64,000 nucleotides of DNA, taken from NCBI RefSeq assembly GCF_008693385.1, contig NZ_CP044067.1, positions 1,366,501 through 1,430,500 on the forward strand, read 5' to 3'. How positions within the stretch are numbered: the stretch's first letter is position 1; each line of letters starts with the position of its first letter. Below are positions 17,178 through 25,300 of this stretch, piece after piece. The position numbers and the translations under genes are program-made. The stretch comes from Cupriavidus pauculus (GTDB lineage: Bacteria > Pseudomonadota > Gammaproteobacteria > Burkholderiales > Burkholderiaceae). Below the pieces are notes generated by a model. It made no database searches and was not told where the DNA came from. It saw nothing but the letters and a program-made list of their open reading frames with translations.

Positions 17178-18106
17178 TCAGCCTTGACGATCTGCGCCTG
17201 ATTCGCGCCGTCGGCGCGTCCCCCTCGCTTGCAGCCGCCGCGCAGCTACTCGATCTGACGCCGCCCGCGGTCACCGTCCGCCTGCAGCGGATCGAGGCGC
17301 GGCTCGGCGTACGCCTGGCGGTGCGGCAATCGCGCGGCATTTCGCTGACCGATGAAGGTCATCGCCTGCATCAGGAGGCCATCGAGCTGCTCGACCGCAT
17401 GGAAGCGCTGCCGGCGCGCATCTCGGGCGACGATGGCGGCATCCGCGGCAAGCTACGCATCGTGGCGCCATTCGGCTTCGGGCGCAAACACGTGGCGCCG
17501 ATCGTGCGCGACTTTCATCGCCAGCACCGCGAACTCGAGATCTCGCTGCATCTGTCGGAAAGCCCGCTCTCCGATGCCTCCGGTGCCGATCTCGTGGTCA
17601 CCATCGGCAAGCTCAAGTCTTCCTCGTGGGTCGCGCATCCGATTGCGCCGAACGAACGCATCCTATGCGCGAGCGCGGCCTATGCACGCCGCGTCACCGG
17701 CCTCGAACACCCGTCCGACCTCACGCGCTATGCCTGCCTTTGCCTGCGCGAGAACGAGGAAGACGTGACGCGCTGGCGCTTTCTGCCCGGCAACGGGCGG
17801 CACGCCGACGCACGCAAGGCGGTGACGATCCGCGTGCCGGGCGTGCTGTCGTCCAACGACGGCACGATCATTTCCGACTGGGCATTGGCCGGGCTTGGCA
17901 TCGTCGAGCGCTCCGAATGGGACGTGGCGCCCCTGATCGCTTCGGGCAGGCTCGTGCGGCTGCTGCCGGGCTGGAGCCTGCCGCCTGCACCGGTCATGGC
18001 CCTATTGCCTTCGCGCACGGGCGTGTCGCTGCGGCAGCGCGCTTTCCTCGAAGCGCTGCGCGCGGCACTATCGCCGCCGCCATGGCGGAGCGTTAAATCC
18101 GCTTAA
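17174..18106 (+). CDS. LysR-family transcriptional regulator
   Basis: 310 aa. The N-terminal HTH (SLAAAAQLLDLTPPAVTVRLQRIEARLG) and the effector domain starting at GKLRIVAPFGFGRKHVAPIV place it in the CrgA/DsdC-like group that often acts on neighbouring catabolic genes. Its ATG overlaps the MFS stop by 4 nt, so it is translated from the MFS transcript. The PLP-enzyme gene 50-90 bp downstream on the same strand is a plausible target. Confidence 0.86.
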   Translation: MISLDDLRLIRAVGASPSLAAAAQLLDLTPPAVTVRLQRIEARLGVRLAVRQSRGISLTDEGHRLHQEAIELLDRMEALPARISGDDGGIRGKLRIVAPFGFGRKHVAPIVRDFHRQHRELEISLHLSESPLSDASGADLVVTIGKLKSSSWVAHPIAPNERILCASAAYARRVTGLEHPSDLTRYACLCLRENEEDVTRWRFLPGNGRHADARKAVTIRVPGVLSSNDGTIISDWALAGLGIVERSEWDVAPLIASGRLVRLLPGWSLPPAPVMALLPSRTGVSLRQRAFLEALRAALSPPPWRSVKSA

Positions 18107-18197
18107 ACGAAGCATTCATGCCGCATTAACCACGGCGGGACCGCGGGGTCCTATAGTGGCGGCATCTTTCATCGATAACGCCGCCTCGGCCGACATC

Positions 18198-19328
18198 ATG
18201 CGCTTCGACACGCTGAACACCCCCGCCGCCCTGATCGACCTCGACCGCATGCAGCGTAATATCGCGCGCATGCAGTCGCGCATGGACGCCCTGGGCGTCG
18301 GGTTCCGCCCGCACGTCAAGACGACGAAGTGCCGCGAAGTGGCGGAAGCGCAGATCGCGGCCGGCGCGCGGGGCATCACCGTTTCCACGCTCAAGGAGGC
18401 GGAGCAATTCTTCGATGCGGGCGTCCGCGATATCGTCTACGCCGTCGGCATGGCGCCGACCAAGCTCGCGCAAGCGCTGGCGCTGCGCCGCAAGGGCTGC
18501 GACCTCAAGATCGTGGCCGATAGCGTGCAGACCGCGGAAGCCATCGCGGCCTTTGGCAACGCGCATGGCGAGGTCTTCGACGTGTGGATCGAGGTGGATG
18601 TGGATGGCCACCGTTCCGGCATTCCGCCCGAGAGCGGCACGCTGCTCGACGTGGGTCGCGCGCTCGTGTCCGGCGGCATGCGCCTCGGCGGCGTGATGGC
18701 CCACGCGGGCTCCAGCTACGACTACGACACGCACGACGCCCTCGTCAGGATCGCCGAACAGGAACGCGCGGGCACCGTGCTGGCGGCCGAGCGGCTGCGC
18801 GCGGCGGGCCTGCCCTGCGACGTGGTCAGCATCGGTTCCACGCCGACTGCGCTGACCGCCGAACAACTGGCCGGTGTCACCGAAGTACGGGCCGGCGTGT
18901 ACGTGTTCTTCGACCTCGTCATGCACAACGTAGGCGTGTGCGAGACCTCCGACATCGCGCTGTCCGTGCTGACGACCGTGATCGGTCATCAGACGGACAA
19001 GGGCTGGGCCATCGTCGATGCGGGCTGGATGGCCATGAGCCGCGACCGCGGCACACAGCGCCAGAAGCACGACTTCGGTTATGGCCAGGTCTGCACCGAG
19101 CAGGGCGAGGTCATCGACGGCTATGTGATCAGCGGGGCCAATCAGGAGCACGGTATCGTCTCGCGCAACGGCGAGCCCGACCTTGCCATCGCCGAGACCT
19201 TCCCGATCGGCACGAAGCTGCGCATCCTGCCGAACCATGCATGCGCGACCGGCGCGCAGCATCCCGAGTACCAGGCCGTCAGTGCGGATGGCTCGGTGCG
19301 GACGTGGCCGCGTTTCTACGGCTGGTAG
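18198..19328 (+). CDS. DSD1-family PLP enzyme (D-threonine aldolase / D-serine dehydratase type)
   Basis: 376 aa with an alanine-racemase-type N-terminal barrel. NTPAALIDLDRM leads to RPHVKTTKC, where the lysine binds PLP. The C-terminal domain has PNHACAT, the His-x-Cys metal ligands of D-threonine aldolase and eukaryotic-type D-serine dehydratase. It acts on D-3-hydroxy amino acids. ATG 18198 is preferred over the upstream GTG at 18156 because homology begins there. Its 3' end overlaps the convergent MFS gene by 50 bp. Confidence 0.88.
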   Translation: MRFDTLNTPAALIDLDRMQRNIARMQSRMDALGVGFRPHVKTTKCREVAEAQIAAGARGITVSTLKEAEQFFDAGVRDIVYAVGMAPTKLAQALALRRKGCDLKIVADSVQTAEAIAAFGNAHGEVFDVWIEVDVDGHRSGIPPESGTLLDVGRALVSGGMRLGGVMAHAGSSYDYDTHDALVRIAEQERAGTVLAAERLRAAGLPCDVVSIGSTPTALTAEQLAGVTEVRAGVYVFFDLVMHNVGVCETSDIALSVLTTVIGHQTDKGWAIVDAGWMAMSRDRGTQRQKHDFGYGQVCTEQGEVIDGYVISGANQEHGIVSRNGEPDLAIAETFPIGTKLRILPNHACATGAQHPEYQAVSADGSVRTWPRFYGW

Positions 19329-20535
19329 TCGCCCCCGCATTGCCGCGCGCGCCGAGCAGCAGCAGTCCGGTGGCCAGCGCGGCAGCGGTACCGAGCCACA
19401 ACGCGCCCGGGATGCCGAGGCGGTCCGCCACGAGGCCGCCGACCAGCGCGCCCGCGCCGATCGCCACCTGCGCCATCGAGACGAACAGCGCGGCAATACT
19501 CTCCAGATGGTCGGGCGCGCTGCTGAACAGGAACACCTGCATCGCGATCGGCAGCATGCCGAATGCGAAGCCCCACGCGACCACCGCGCCGCTGGCGGCC
19601 CACATGTTCGCCCCGAACTCGAGCAGCAGCAGGATGGCCGTGCCCAGCAGCGCCACGGTGCCCAGCAGCGCGAGATGGCGATCGCGCGTGGCCGCCCAGC
19701 CCCCGAACAGGTTGCCGAAGAAGCCCGCCACGCCATAACCGAGCAGCACCGCGCTCAGGCCGCCGGCCTCGATATGCGACACCTGATTCAGAAACGGCGC
19801 GATATAGGTATAGGCCGCGAATTGCCCGAGAAAGATCAGGATCGTCGCCAGCAGGCCGATGCGCGCGGCGCGCCGGCGCAGCACGAGCGGAATGGCCTTG
19901 AGTCCCGACCCCGCCTGCGGCGGAATGCGCGGCAGCAGCGTGACGAGCGCCACCACGACGAGCGCGGCGATCGCGGCCGATGCCGCAAACGCGCTGCGCC
20001 ATCCCATCAGGTTGCCGAGCAATGCGCCCGCCGGCACGCCTGCCACCGTGCCGAGCGATACGCCCGAGAAGATCAAGGCGGTGGCGCGCGGCCCTTCGCC
20101 GTCGCCGCGCAGGCGCGGCCCCAGCGAACCGCCCACGGTCCAGAAGCCGCCCACGCCGATGCCCAGCAGCACGCGGCCAGCCAGCAGCATCGGATAGTTG
20201 ACGGCGGTGGCCACGAGCACATTAGAGATCACGAGCAGCCCGAGCATGAGCCAGAGCACGTGGCGGCGATCGAAGCCGGCCGCCAGCGCGATCGTGGACG
20301 GCGCCGCGATGGCCGCGAGCAGGCCGGGCACGCTGACCATCAGGCCGGCCTGCCCTTCGGTAATGCCGACATCGCCCGCGATCTGCGGCAGCAAGCCTAC
20401 CGGCAGGAATTCCGTGGTCACGAGCGCGAAGGCACCGACCGCGATCGATGCGACCGCGGCCCATGAGGCGGCCCATGAGGCGGCCCATGAGGCGGCCCGC
20501 GACGCGGCCGGTCGTTGTGTGGATGGCGTTTCCAT
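19279..20535 (-). CDS. MFS transporter (arabinose-efflux / DHA1-like)
   Basis: 418-aa membrane protein with about 12 segments. ALVTTEFLPVGLLPQIAGDVGITEGQAG and RVLLGIGVGGFWTVGGSLGPRL are typical of the AraJ/YdhP-type drug and sugar efflux branch. The N-terminus has a WAAS repeat from a 12-bp tandem duplication. The gene starts 8 bp after the stop of the quinone-oxidoreductase gene with no ribosome binding site visible, implying translational coupling. The C-terminal 16 codons overlap the convergent DSD1 gene. Confidence 0.85.
   Translation of the reverse strand: METPSTQRPAASRAASWAASWAASWAAVASIAVGAFALVTTEFLPVGLLPQIAGDVGITEGQAGLMVSVPGLLAAIAAPSTIALAAGFDRRHVLWLMLGLLVISNVLVATAVNYPMLLAGRVLLGIGVGGFWTVGGSLGPRLRGDGEGPRATALIFSGVSLGTVAGVPAGALLGNLMGWRSAFAASAAIAALVVVALVTLLPRIPPQAGSGLKAIPLVLRRRAARIGLLATILIFLGQFAAYTYIAPFLNQVSHIEAGGLSAVLLGYGVAGFFGNLFGGWAATRDRHLALLGTVALLGTAILLLLEFGANMWAASGAVVAWGFAFGMLPIAMQVFLFSSAPDHLESIAALFVSMAQVAIGAGALVGGLVADRLGIPGALWLGTAAALATGLLLLGARGNAGATTSRRNAATSAPSHPH
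20459..20506. repeat. 12-bp in-frame tandem repeat at the MFS N-terminus
   Basis: GCCCATGAGGCG occurs three times in tandem (20459-20494), followed by a degenerate fourth unit GCCCGCGACGCG (20495-20506). On the coding strand it encodes AASW repeats ahead of the first membrane helix. It is a candidate variable repeat that would preserve the frame. Confidence 0.8.
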
Positions 20536-20543
20536 ATCGGAGG

Positions 20544-21524
20544 CTAGTGGGTGCACCGTTTCACTGTGGACGGCACGAGAATCGGAATGGCATGCAGCGA
20601 ACGCGCGGCGATCGCCTGATGGGCGAGTGCGGCTTCGGCAAGCTCGAAATGCACGACGTCGATGTCCCGGAAAAGTCCCGCCCGTATCGCGCCGAACAGG
20701 TCCGCGGTCGCCGCGCCGATCGTGCTGGCGTTGACGAACTGCGGGGTGCCACCGCGCAACACGTGCACCGCGCGCGCCTGCAGTCGCGCGGCGTCGTAGC
20801 GCTGCTCGCCGGACGCGCCGCCGATGGCAACGATGTCGCCGCCGTCGCGCACCGCTTCCACGGCAATCGCGGACGTGGCACTGCCCACCAGATCGAAGAC
20901 CACATCGACACCGTTGGGCGCAATCGCGCGAATCCGCTCGGCCAACGCGGGGTCGCCCGCATGCAGGCCGTGGTGCGCGCCGGCGCGAACCCTGGCCAGC
21001 TTGTCGCGCGAGCCGGCCACGCCGATCACGGTGGCGCCCATCGCCTTGGCCCAGCGCGAGAGAATGCTGCCCACGCTGCCCGATGCACCGAGCACCAGCA
21101 CGGTCTCGCCGGGCTGCAGCGAGTGCAGCGCCTTCAGGCCCATCCATGCGGTCAGGCCCTTCGCCAGAAACGTGGCCGCGTTGAACGTGCAGATGTCGTC
21201 GGGTAGCTTGACGAGCTTGGCGGCGTCGATCAGGCGCTCGCTGGCGTAAGCGCCCGCGGCAAAGAAGTACGCCACGCGATCGCCGGGCGCAAACCCGCCG
21301 GCATCCGGGCCGACCGCGGTCACCGTGCCCGCGGCCTCGAAACCGGGAATCGCCGGCAGCGGGAGCGGATAGCTGCCATCGCGCACCATCGTGTCGACGA
21401 AGTTCACGCCGATGGCTTCCTGCGCGATGCGCACTTCGCCGCGGCCCGGCGCGCCGATATCGGCTTCTTCGGCGTGCAGCACCTTCGGGGTGCCGTGTTC
21501 ATGGATCCGAATCACCTGTGCCAT
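20544..21524 (-). CDS. Zinc-independent quinone oxidoreductase (MDR family)
   Basis: 326 aa. The GroES-like N-terminal domain has IGVNFVDTMVRDGSYP and PGFEAAGTV. The Rossmann domain has VLVLGASGSVGSILSRWAKAMGA. The catalytic zinc ligands of alcohol dehydrogenases are absent, as in NADPH:quinone reductase (QorA). ATG 21524 has AAGGAG 6 nt upstream; the nearer ATG at 21530 would leave no spacing. First gene of an operon with the MFS exporter; divergent LysR at 21644. Likely a quinone or electrophile detoxification unit. Confidence 0.88.
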   Translation of the reverse strand: MAQVIRIHEHGTPKVLHAEEADIGAPGRGEVRIAQEAIGVNFVDTMVRDGSYPLPLPAIPGFEAAGTVTAVGPDAGGFAPGDRVAYFFAAGAYASERLIDAAKLVKLPDDICTFNAATFLAKGLTAWMGLKALHSLQPGETVLVLGASGSVGSILSRWAKAMGATVIGVAGSRDKLARVRAGAHHGLHAGDPALAERIRAIAPNGVDVVFDLVGSATSAIAVEAVRDGGDIVAIGGASGEQRYDAARLQARAVHVLRGGTPQFVNASTIGAATADLFGAIRAGLFRDIDVVHFELAEAALAHQAIAARSLHAIPILVPSTVKRCTH

Positions 21525-21643
21525 GGTCATCTCCTTGGCGTGTGTTGTGGAACGTTGTGGAATGACGAAACTGTAGAGCGGCGATTCCGTTTTGATTAGG
21601 CGGTCTACAATTGATCCGTTTTCAAGCAATCATTGAAGGTGCC

Positions 21644-22633
21644 ATGGAGACCCTCGCCAATCTGGAAAGCTTCGTGAAGAGCGCGGAGCTGAGCAGCTTT
21701 TCGGAAGCCGCGCGCCGGCTCGGCCTGACGCCGGCCGCGGTCAGCCGCAACGTGGCCATGCTCGAACGCAATCTCGGGGTCCGGCTGCTGCAGCGCTCGA
21801 CGCGACGCGTCACGCTGACGGAGGCGGGAGAACGGTTTCTTGGCTCGATCGGCACGAGCCTCGATGCGCTGCAGTCCGCGATCGAGGAGACCGCGTCGGG
21901 CGCGGCCGAGCCGGCGGGCGTGCTCAAGGTCAGCCTCAGCCCTTCGCTCGGCAAGGACTTCATCCTGCCGCTGCTGCCCGCGTTTCTTGCCCAACATCCA
22001 CGCGTCCGGCCCGAGTTCCATTTCGAGAACCGGCAGGTGGACCTCGTGCACGAGGGCTACGACCTGGCCATCGGTGGGGGGTTCGACCTCTCGCCAGGCA
22101 TCGTCGCGCGCGCGCTCGCGCCCGTGCATGTCGTCGCGGTGGCATCGCCCGAATGCGTGCGCAAGGGGGCGGCGCCGTCGCGCCCGGAAGACCTCGCGAA
22201 CCATCGCGCGATCGTGATGCGCAGCGTGACCACGGGCCGCATCCGGCGCTGGACCATGACCGACCGGCAGGGCAACGAAGCGCCCGCGATGCTCGGCGAG
22301 GACATCGTGATGAGCGATCCGGCGTCGATGCGGGAAGCGGTGCGGCTTGGACTAGGCGTGGCGATGCTGGCCGTGCCGGACGTGCTGGAGGATTTGAGGG
22401 CGGGAAGGCTGATCCGGCTGTTGCCCGAGTGGCATGCGGATGCGGGAATGATTTCGCTCTATTACGCGTCACGCCGGCTGTTGCCGGGCAAGACCAGAGC
22501 GTTCGTCGATTTTGTCATCGAAGCGTTCAGGCAGCAAGGGCTGGCGGCAAAGTTCGATGCCACCGCCCCCGGATCGAATCCCACATCGAATCCCCCGCGC
22601 GCGCGCCGGCCACGCAAGCCGGCGCACCGCTGA
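21644..22633 (+). CDS. LysR-family regulator, CrgA-like
   Basis: 329 aa. HTH SFSEAARRLGLTPAAVSRNVAMLERNLGV; effector domain opening GVLKVSLSPSLGKDFILPLLPAF; LVHEGYDLAIGGGFDLSPGIV is typical of the CrgA group. The C-terminal tail is Pro/Arg-rich. ATG 21644 is preceded by GAAGG. Divergent from the quinone oxidoreductase-MFS operon, a common pairing for CrgA-like quinone or electrophile sensors. Confidence 0.88.
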   Translation: METLANLESFVKSAELSSFSEAARRLGLTPAAVSRNVAMLERNLGVRLLQRSTRRVTLTEAGERFLGSIGTSLDALQSAIEETASGAAEPAGVLKVSLSPSLGKDFILPLLPAFLAQHPRVRPEFHFENRQVDLVHEGYDLAIGGGFDLSPGIVARALAPVHVVAVASPECVRKGAAPSRPEDLANHRAIVMRSVTTGRIRRWTMTDRQGNEAPAMLGEDIVMSDPASMREAVRLGLGVAMLAVPDVLEDLRAGRLIRLLPEWHADAGMISLYYASRRLLPGKTRAFVDFVIEAFRQQGLAAKFDATAPGSNPTSNPPRARRPRKPAHR

Positions 22634-22650
22634 GGTATCGACACCCGGCG

Positions 22651-23619
22651 TCAATCGGCCGTGGCGCCCGACCGCTTCACCACGGTCGCCCATTTGCGGA
22701 TCTCGCTATCGACGAACTTGCCCGTCTCCGCGGGCGTCATCGGCATCGGCTCCGATCCGCGATCGGTGATGAACTTGTGCAGTTCCGGCGATTGCAGCGC
22801 CTTGACGGTCTCCGCGTTCAGCAGGCTCACCGTGGCCTGCGGCGTCCCGGCCGGCGCCATCATCACGGCCCAGCCCAGCGCTTCGAAGCCGGGCACGCCC
22901 TCTTCCCGCACCGTCGGCACGGCCTGCAGCTGCGGCACGCGCCTGGCCGTGGTCACCGCCAGCGGCACGGCCTTGCCGGTATTGATCAGCGGCATCGCGG
23001 CGGTAACGGAGTCCACCATCAGCGGAATCTGGTTGCCGAGGAAGTCCGCCTGCGCGGGGCCGCTGCCCTTGTACGGGATATGCACGATGAACACGCCCGC
23101 CTGCGCCTTCAGCATTTCCGCGGACAGATGCTGCGTGCCGCCAATGCCGGCGCTCGCATAGCTGTACTTGCCCGGCGCGGACTTTGCCTTCGCGATCAGA
23201 TCATGCAGCGACTTGAACCCCGACTGCGGCGTAGCCAGGAACACCAGCGGCACGGAGAAGACGCCGGTAACCGGTACGAAGTCGTGAAGCGGGTCGTAGT
23301 TGACCTTCTTGTAGAGCGTCTGGTTGATGGCCATCGCGCTGCCGGCCATCACGAGCGTATAGCCATCGGGCGCCGACTTGGCCGCGACTTCCATGCCGAT
23401 ATTGCCGCCCGCGCCCGCGCGGTTCTCCACGATGACGGACTGGCCCAATTGCTTGCCGAGTTTCTCCGCCAGCGCGCGGGCAAAGATATCGGTAGCCTGG
23501 CCCGGCGGGAATGGCACGATCAGCTTGATGGGGCGATCGGGATAGGCGGCGTGAGCACTGCCGGCAAGGCCAGCGATGGCGAACAGCAGCGCGGCGGCAT
23601 GCGTGCGCGATGGCTTCAA
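22651..23619 (-). CDS. Bug/TctC-family solute-binding protein
   Basis: 322 aa. Signal peptide ending [55 protein letters not shown] and [10 protein letters not shown]. It is the only member here with GQATD in place of the usual GGxxD in the first ligand loop, which may shift specificity. Transcribed alone, converging on the LysR gene that ends at 22633. No enzyme genes are linked, so the ligand cannot be inferred. Confidence 0.88.
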   Translation of the reverse strand: MKPSRTHAAALLFAIAGLAGSAHAAYPDRPIKLIVPFPPGQATDIFARALAEKLGKQLGQSVIVENRAGAGGNIGMEVAAKSAPDGYTLVMAGSAMAINQTLYKKVNYDPLHDFVPVTGVFSVPLVFLATPQSGFKSLHDLIAKAKSAPGKYSYASAGIGGTQHLSAEMLKAQAGVFIVHIPYKGSGPAQADFLGNQIPLMVDSVTAAMPLINTGKAVPLAVTTARRVPQLQAVPTVREEGVPGFEALGWAVMMAPAGTPQATVSLLNAETVKALQSPELHKFITDRGSEPMPMTPAETGKFVDSEIRKWATVVKRSGATAD

Positions 23620-23676
23620 TGGAGTCTCCTTGTAGCATGCGTCGTCTGCGGACGACGTCTTGTCAAAGGAGAGAGG

Positions 23677-24309
23677 CTACCACGCCTGCATGCCGAGTTT
23701 GACCGCAAGCGCCACGAGCAGCGCGCCGACGATCCATCGCTGCGCCGCCAGCATGCGCGGATGGTCGGCCATCGCGGTCGCCACACGGCCCGATGCCACC
23801 GCCACGCACGCATTGACCGACGCAAACGCGATGGTCAGCGCGGCGCCGAGCGCCAGCGACTGCGTAAGGATGTCTCCGGCCTTGTCGTCGATGAACTGCG
23901 GCAGCACGGAGAGAAACACGAGCGCGAGCTTGGGATTGAGCAGGCTCGTCATCGCGCCCATCGCCAGCAACTTGCGCGTGCCCGTGCGATGCGGCGGCGC
24001 ATCGGGTTGCATCGTCTCGAGCGGCGAGCGGCCGCCGGGCCGCAGGATCTTCCATGCCATGTAGAGCAGATAGCCGGTGCCGAACAGCGCCAGCGCGCGG
24101 GCGGCGCCCGGAATCGCCAGAAACAGCGCGCTGATGCCGAACGCCGCGCCCAGCATGTAGGTGAAGTAGCCGAGCATGACGCCGCCGAGCGAGATCAGCC
24201 CCGCGCGCGTGCCCTGCGATACCGAGCGCGCCATCACGTACACCATGTTCGGTCCGGGGGTGATGGCCAGCAGGCCGCCCACCGCCAGAAAGTCGTACAT
24301 TGCCCGCAT
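23677..24309 (-). CDS. LysE-family amino-acid exporter (RhtB-like)
   Basis: 210 aa, about six hydrophobic segments. LLAITPGPNMVYVMARSVSQGTRAG at residues 12-37 is the LysE/RhtB signature, and NPKLALVFLSVLPQF is the second conserved region. ATG 24309 (MRAMYDF) is chosen because AAGGGG lies about 5 nt upstream. Divergent from a LysR gene at 24435, which probably senses the exported amino acid, as LysG does for LysE. Confidence 0.88.
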   Translation of the reverse strand: MRAMYDFLAVGGLLAITPGPNMVYVMARSVSQGTRAGLISLGGVMLGYFTYMLGAAFGISALFLAIPGAARALALFGTGYLLYMAWKILRPGGRSPLETMQPDAPPHRTGTRKLLAMGAMTSLLNPKLALVFLSVLPQFIDDKAGDILTQSLALGAALTIAFASVNACVAVASGRVATAMADHPRMLAAQRWIVGALLVALAVKLGMQAW

Positions 24310-24340
24310 GGCCGCCCCTTGATATCGCACGTTCGAGGGC

Positions 24341-24387
24341 TTCAGTATTGGTTTGCGCAATCGATAAGTAAAACGGAATATACTGAA
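24341..24387. promoter_or_regulatory. Inverted repeat between lysE-like and LysR genes
   Basis: TTCAGTA (24341-24347) and TACTGAA (24381-24387) are exact inverted copies in the 125-bp divergent promoter region. They could be half-sites for the LysR protein encoded at 24435. Support is positional only. Confidence 0.35.
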
Positions 24388-24434
24388 TCGATTACTCAGC
24401 TTTCCTGACGAATAGAACACCCGGACGCCCCCTC

Positions 24435-25286
24435 ATGCGCAAGCTCGATCTCGACGTGCTGGAGATGATCGTCGCCGTGGCCGACGCGGGCTCGTTCGCC
24501 CGCGCGGCGGAGGCGCTCCATCGCTCGCCCTCGGCGGTCAGCATGCAGATCAAGGCGATCGAAGATGTGCTGGGCAAGCCGCTGTTCGTCCGCGACACGC
24601 GCAACGTCGCGCTGACCGATGACGGCCGCACGCTTGCCGACTATGGCCGGCAGTTGCTCGCGATGCGCGAGGAAGCCTGGTCGGCCATCATGCGTCCCGA
24701 GATTCGCGGCCGCGTCACGATCGGCGTGCCCGACGACTACGCGTCGTCGCTGCTACCCTCGGCGCTGCGCAAGTTCGCGGCGGCCCATCCGCGCGTGGAG
24801 ATTCGCGTTATCGGCATGCCGAGCCATGCGCTCGTGCCGCTGCTCAGGGACAACACGCTGGACCTGGCGTGCATCACGAAATCGCGCGGTGTCAGCGGCG
24901 AGTTCCTGCGGTACGAGCCCGTCGACTGGGTCGCGGGACGCGGCGGCACGGCTGTCTGGAAGGAACGCCCGCTCCCCATCGCGGTCTTTCCTCAGGGCAG
25001 CGCGGCGCGCGCCACGGCCATCCATGCGTTGCAGCGCGCGGGCATCCGCTATCGCATGTCATACGAAAGTCCGAGCCTGCTGGGGCTCATCAGCATGGTC
25101 CATGCGGGCCTGGCCGTCGCACCGCTCGCGCGTTGCAGCGTGCCGGAGCAAATGACCGTGCTCGGCGAGGCCGACGGCCTGCCCGAACTGCCGCCGCTCG
25201 AGGTCATCCTCGCGCGCAGCGCCCAATCGTCGCGCCCGCCCTGCGATTTTCTGGCGGAGCAACTGCTTGCGGATCTGAAGACATAA
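24435..25286 (+). CDS. LysR-family regulator
   Basis: 283 aa. HTH SFARAAEALHRSPSAVSMQIKAIEDVLG; effector domain begins RGRVTIGVPDDYASSLLPSAL, which resembles the lipoate-like/IlvY-type or YafC-type branch annotated beside LysE exporters. Divergent from the LysE-family gene. The ABC exporter begins only 14 bp after its stop, so the two are probably co-transcribed. Confidence 0.86.
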   Translation: MRKLDLDVLEMIVAVADAGSFARAAEALHRSPSAVSMQIKAIEDVLGKPLFVRDTRNVALTDDGRTLADYGRQLLAMREEAWSAIMRPEIRGRVTIGVPDDYASSLLPSALRKFAAAHPRVEIRVIGMPSHALVPLLRDNTLDLACITKSRGVSGEFLRYEPVDWVAGRGGTAVWKERPLPIAVFPQGSAARATAIHALQRAGIRYRMSYESPSLLGLISMVHAGLAVAPLARCSVPEQMTVLGEADGLPELPPLEVILARSAQSSRPPCDFLAEQLLADLKT

Positions 25287-25300
25287 GGAGCGATGACTTG

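Noticed and set aside
22153..24408. 751-codon plus-strand frame over LysR, Bug and LysE genes
   Set aside because: Shadow of three recognisable genes; no ribosome site or domain.
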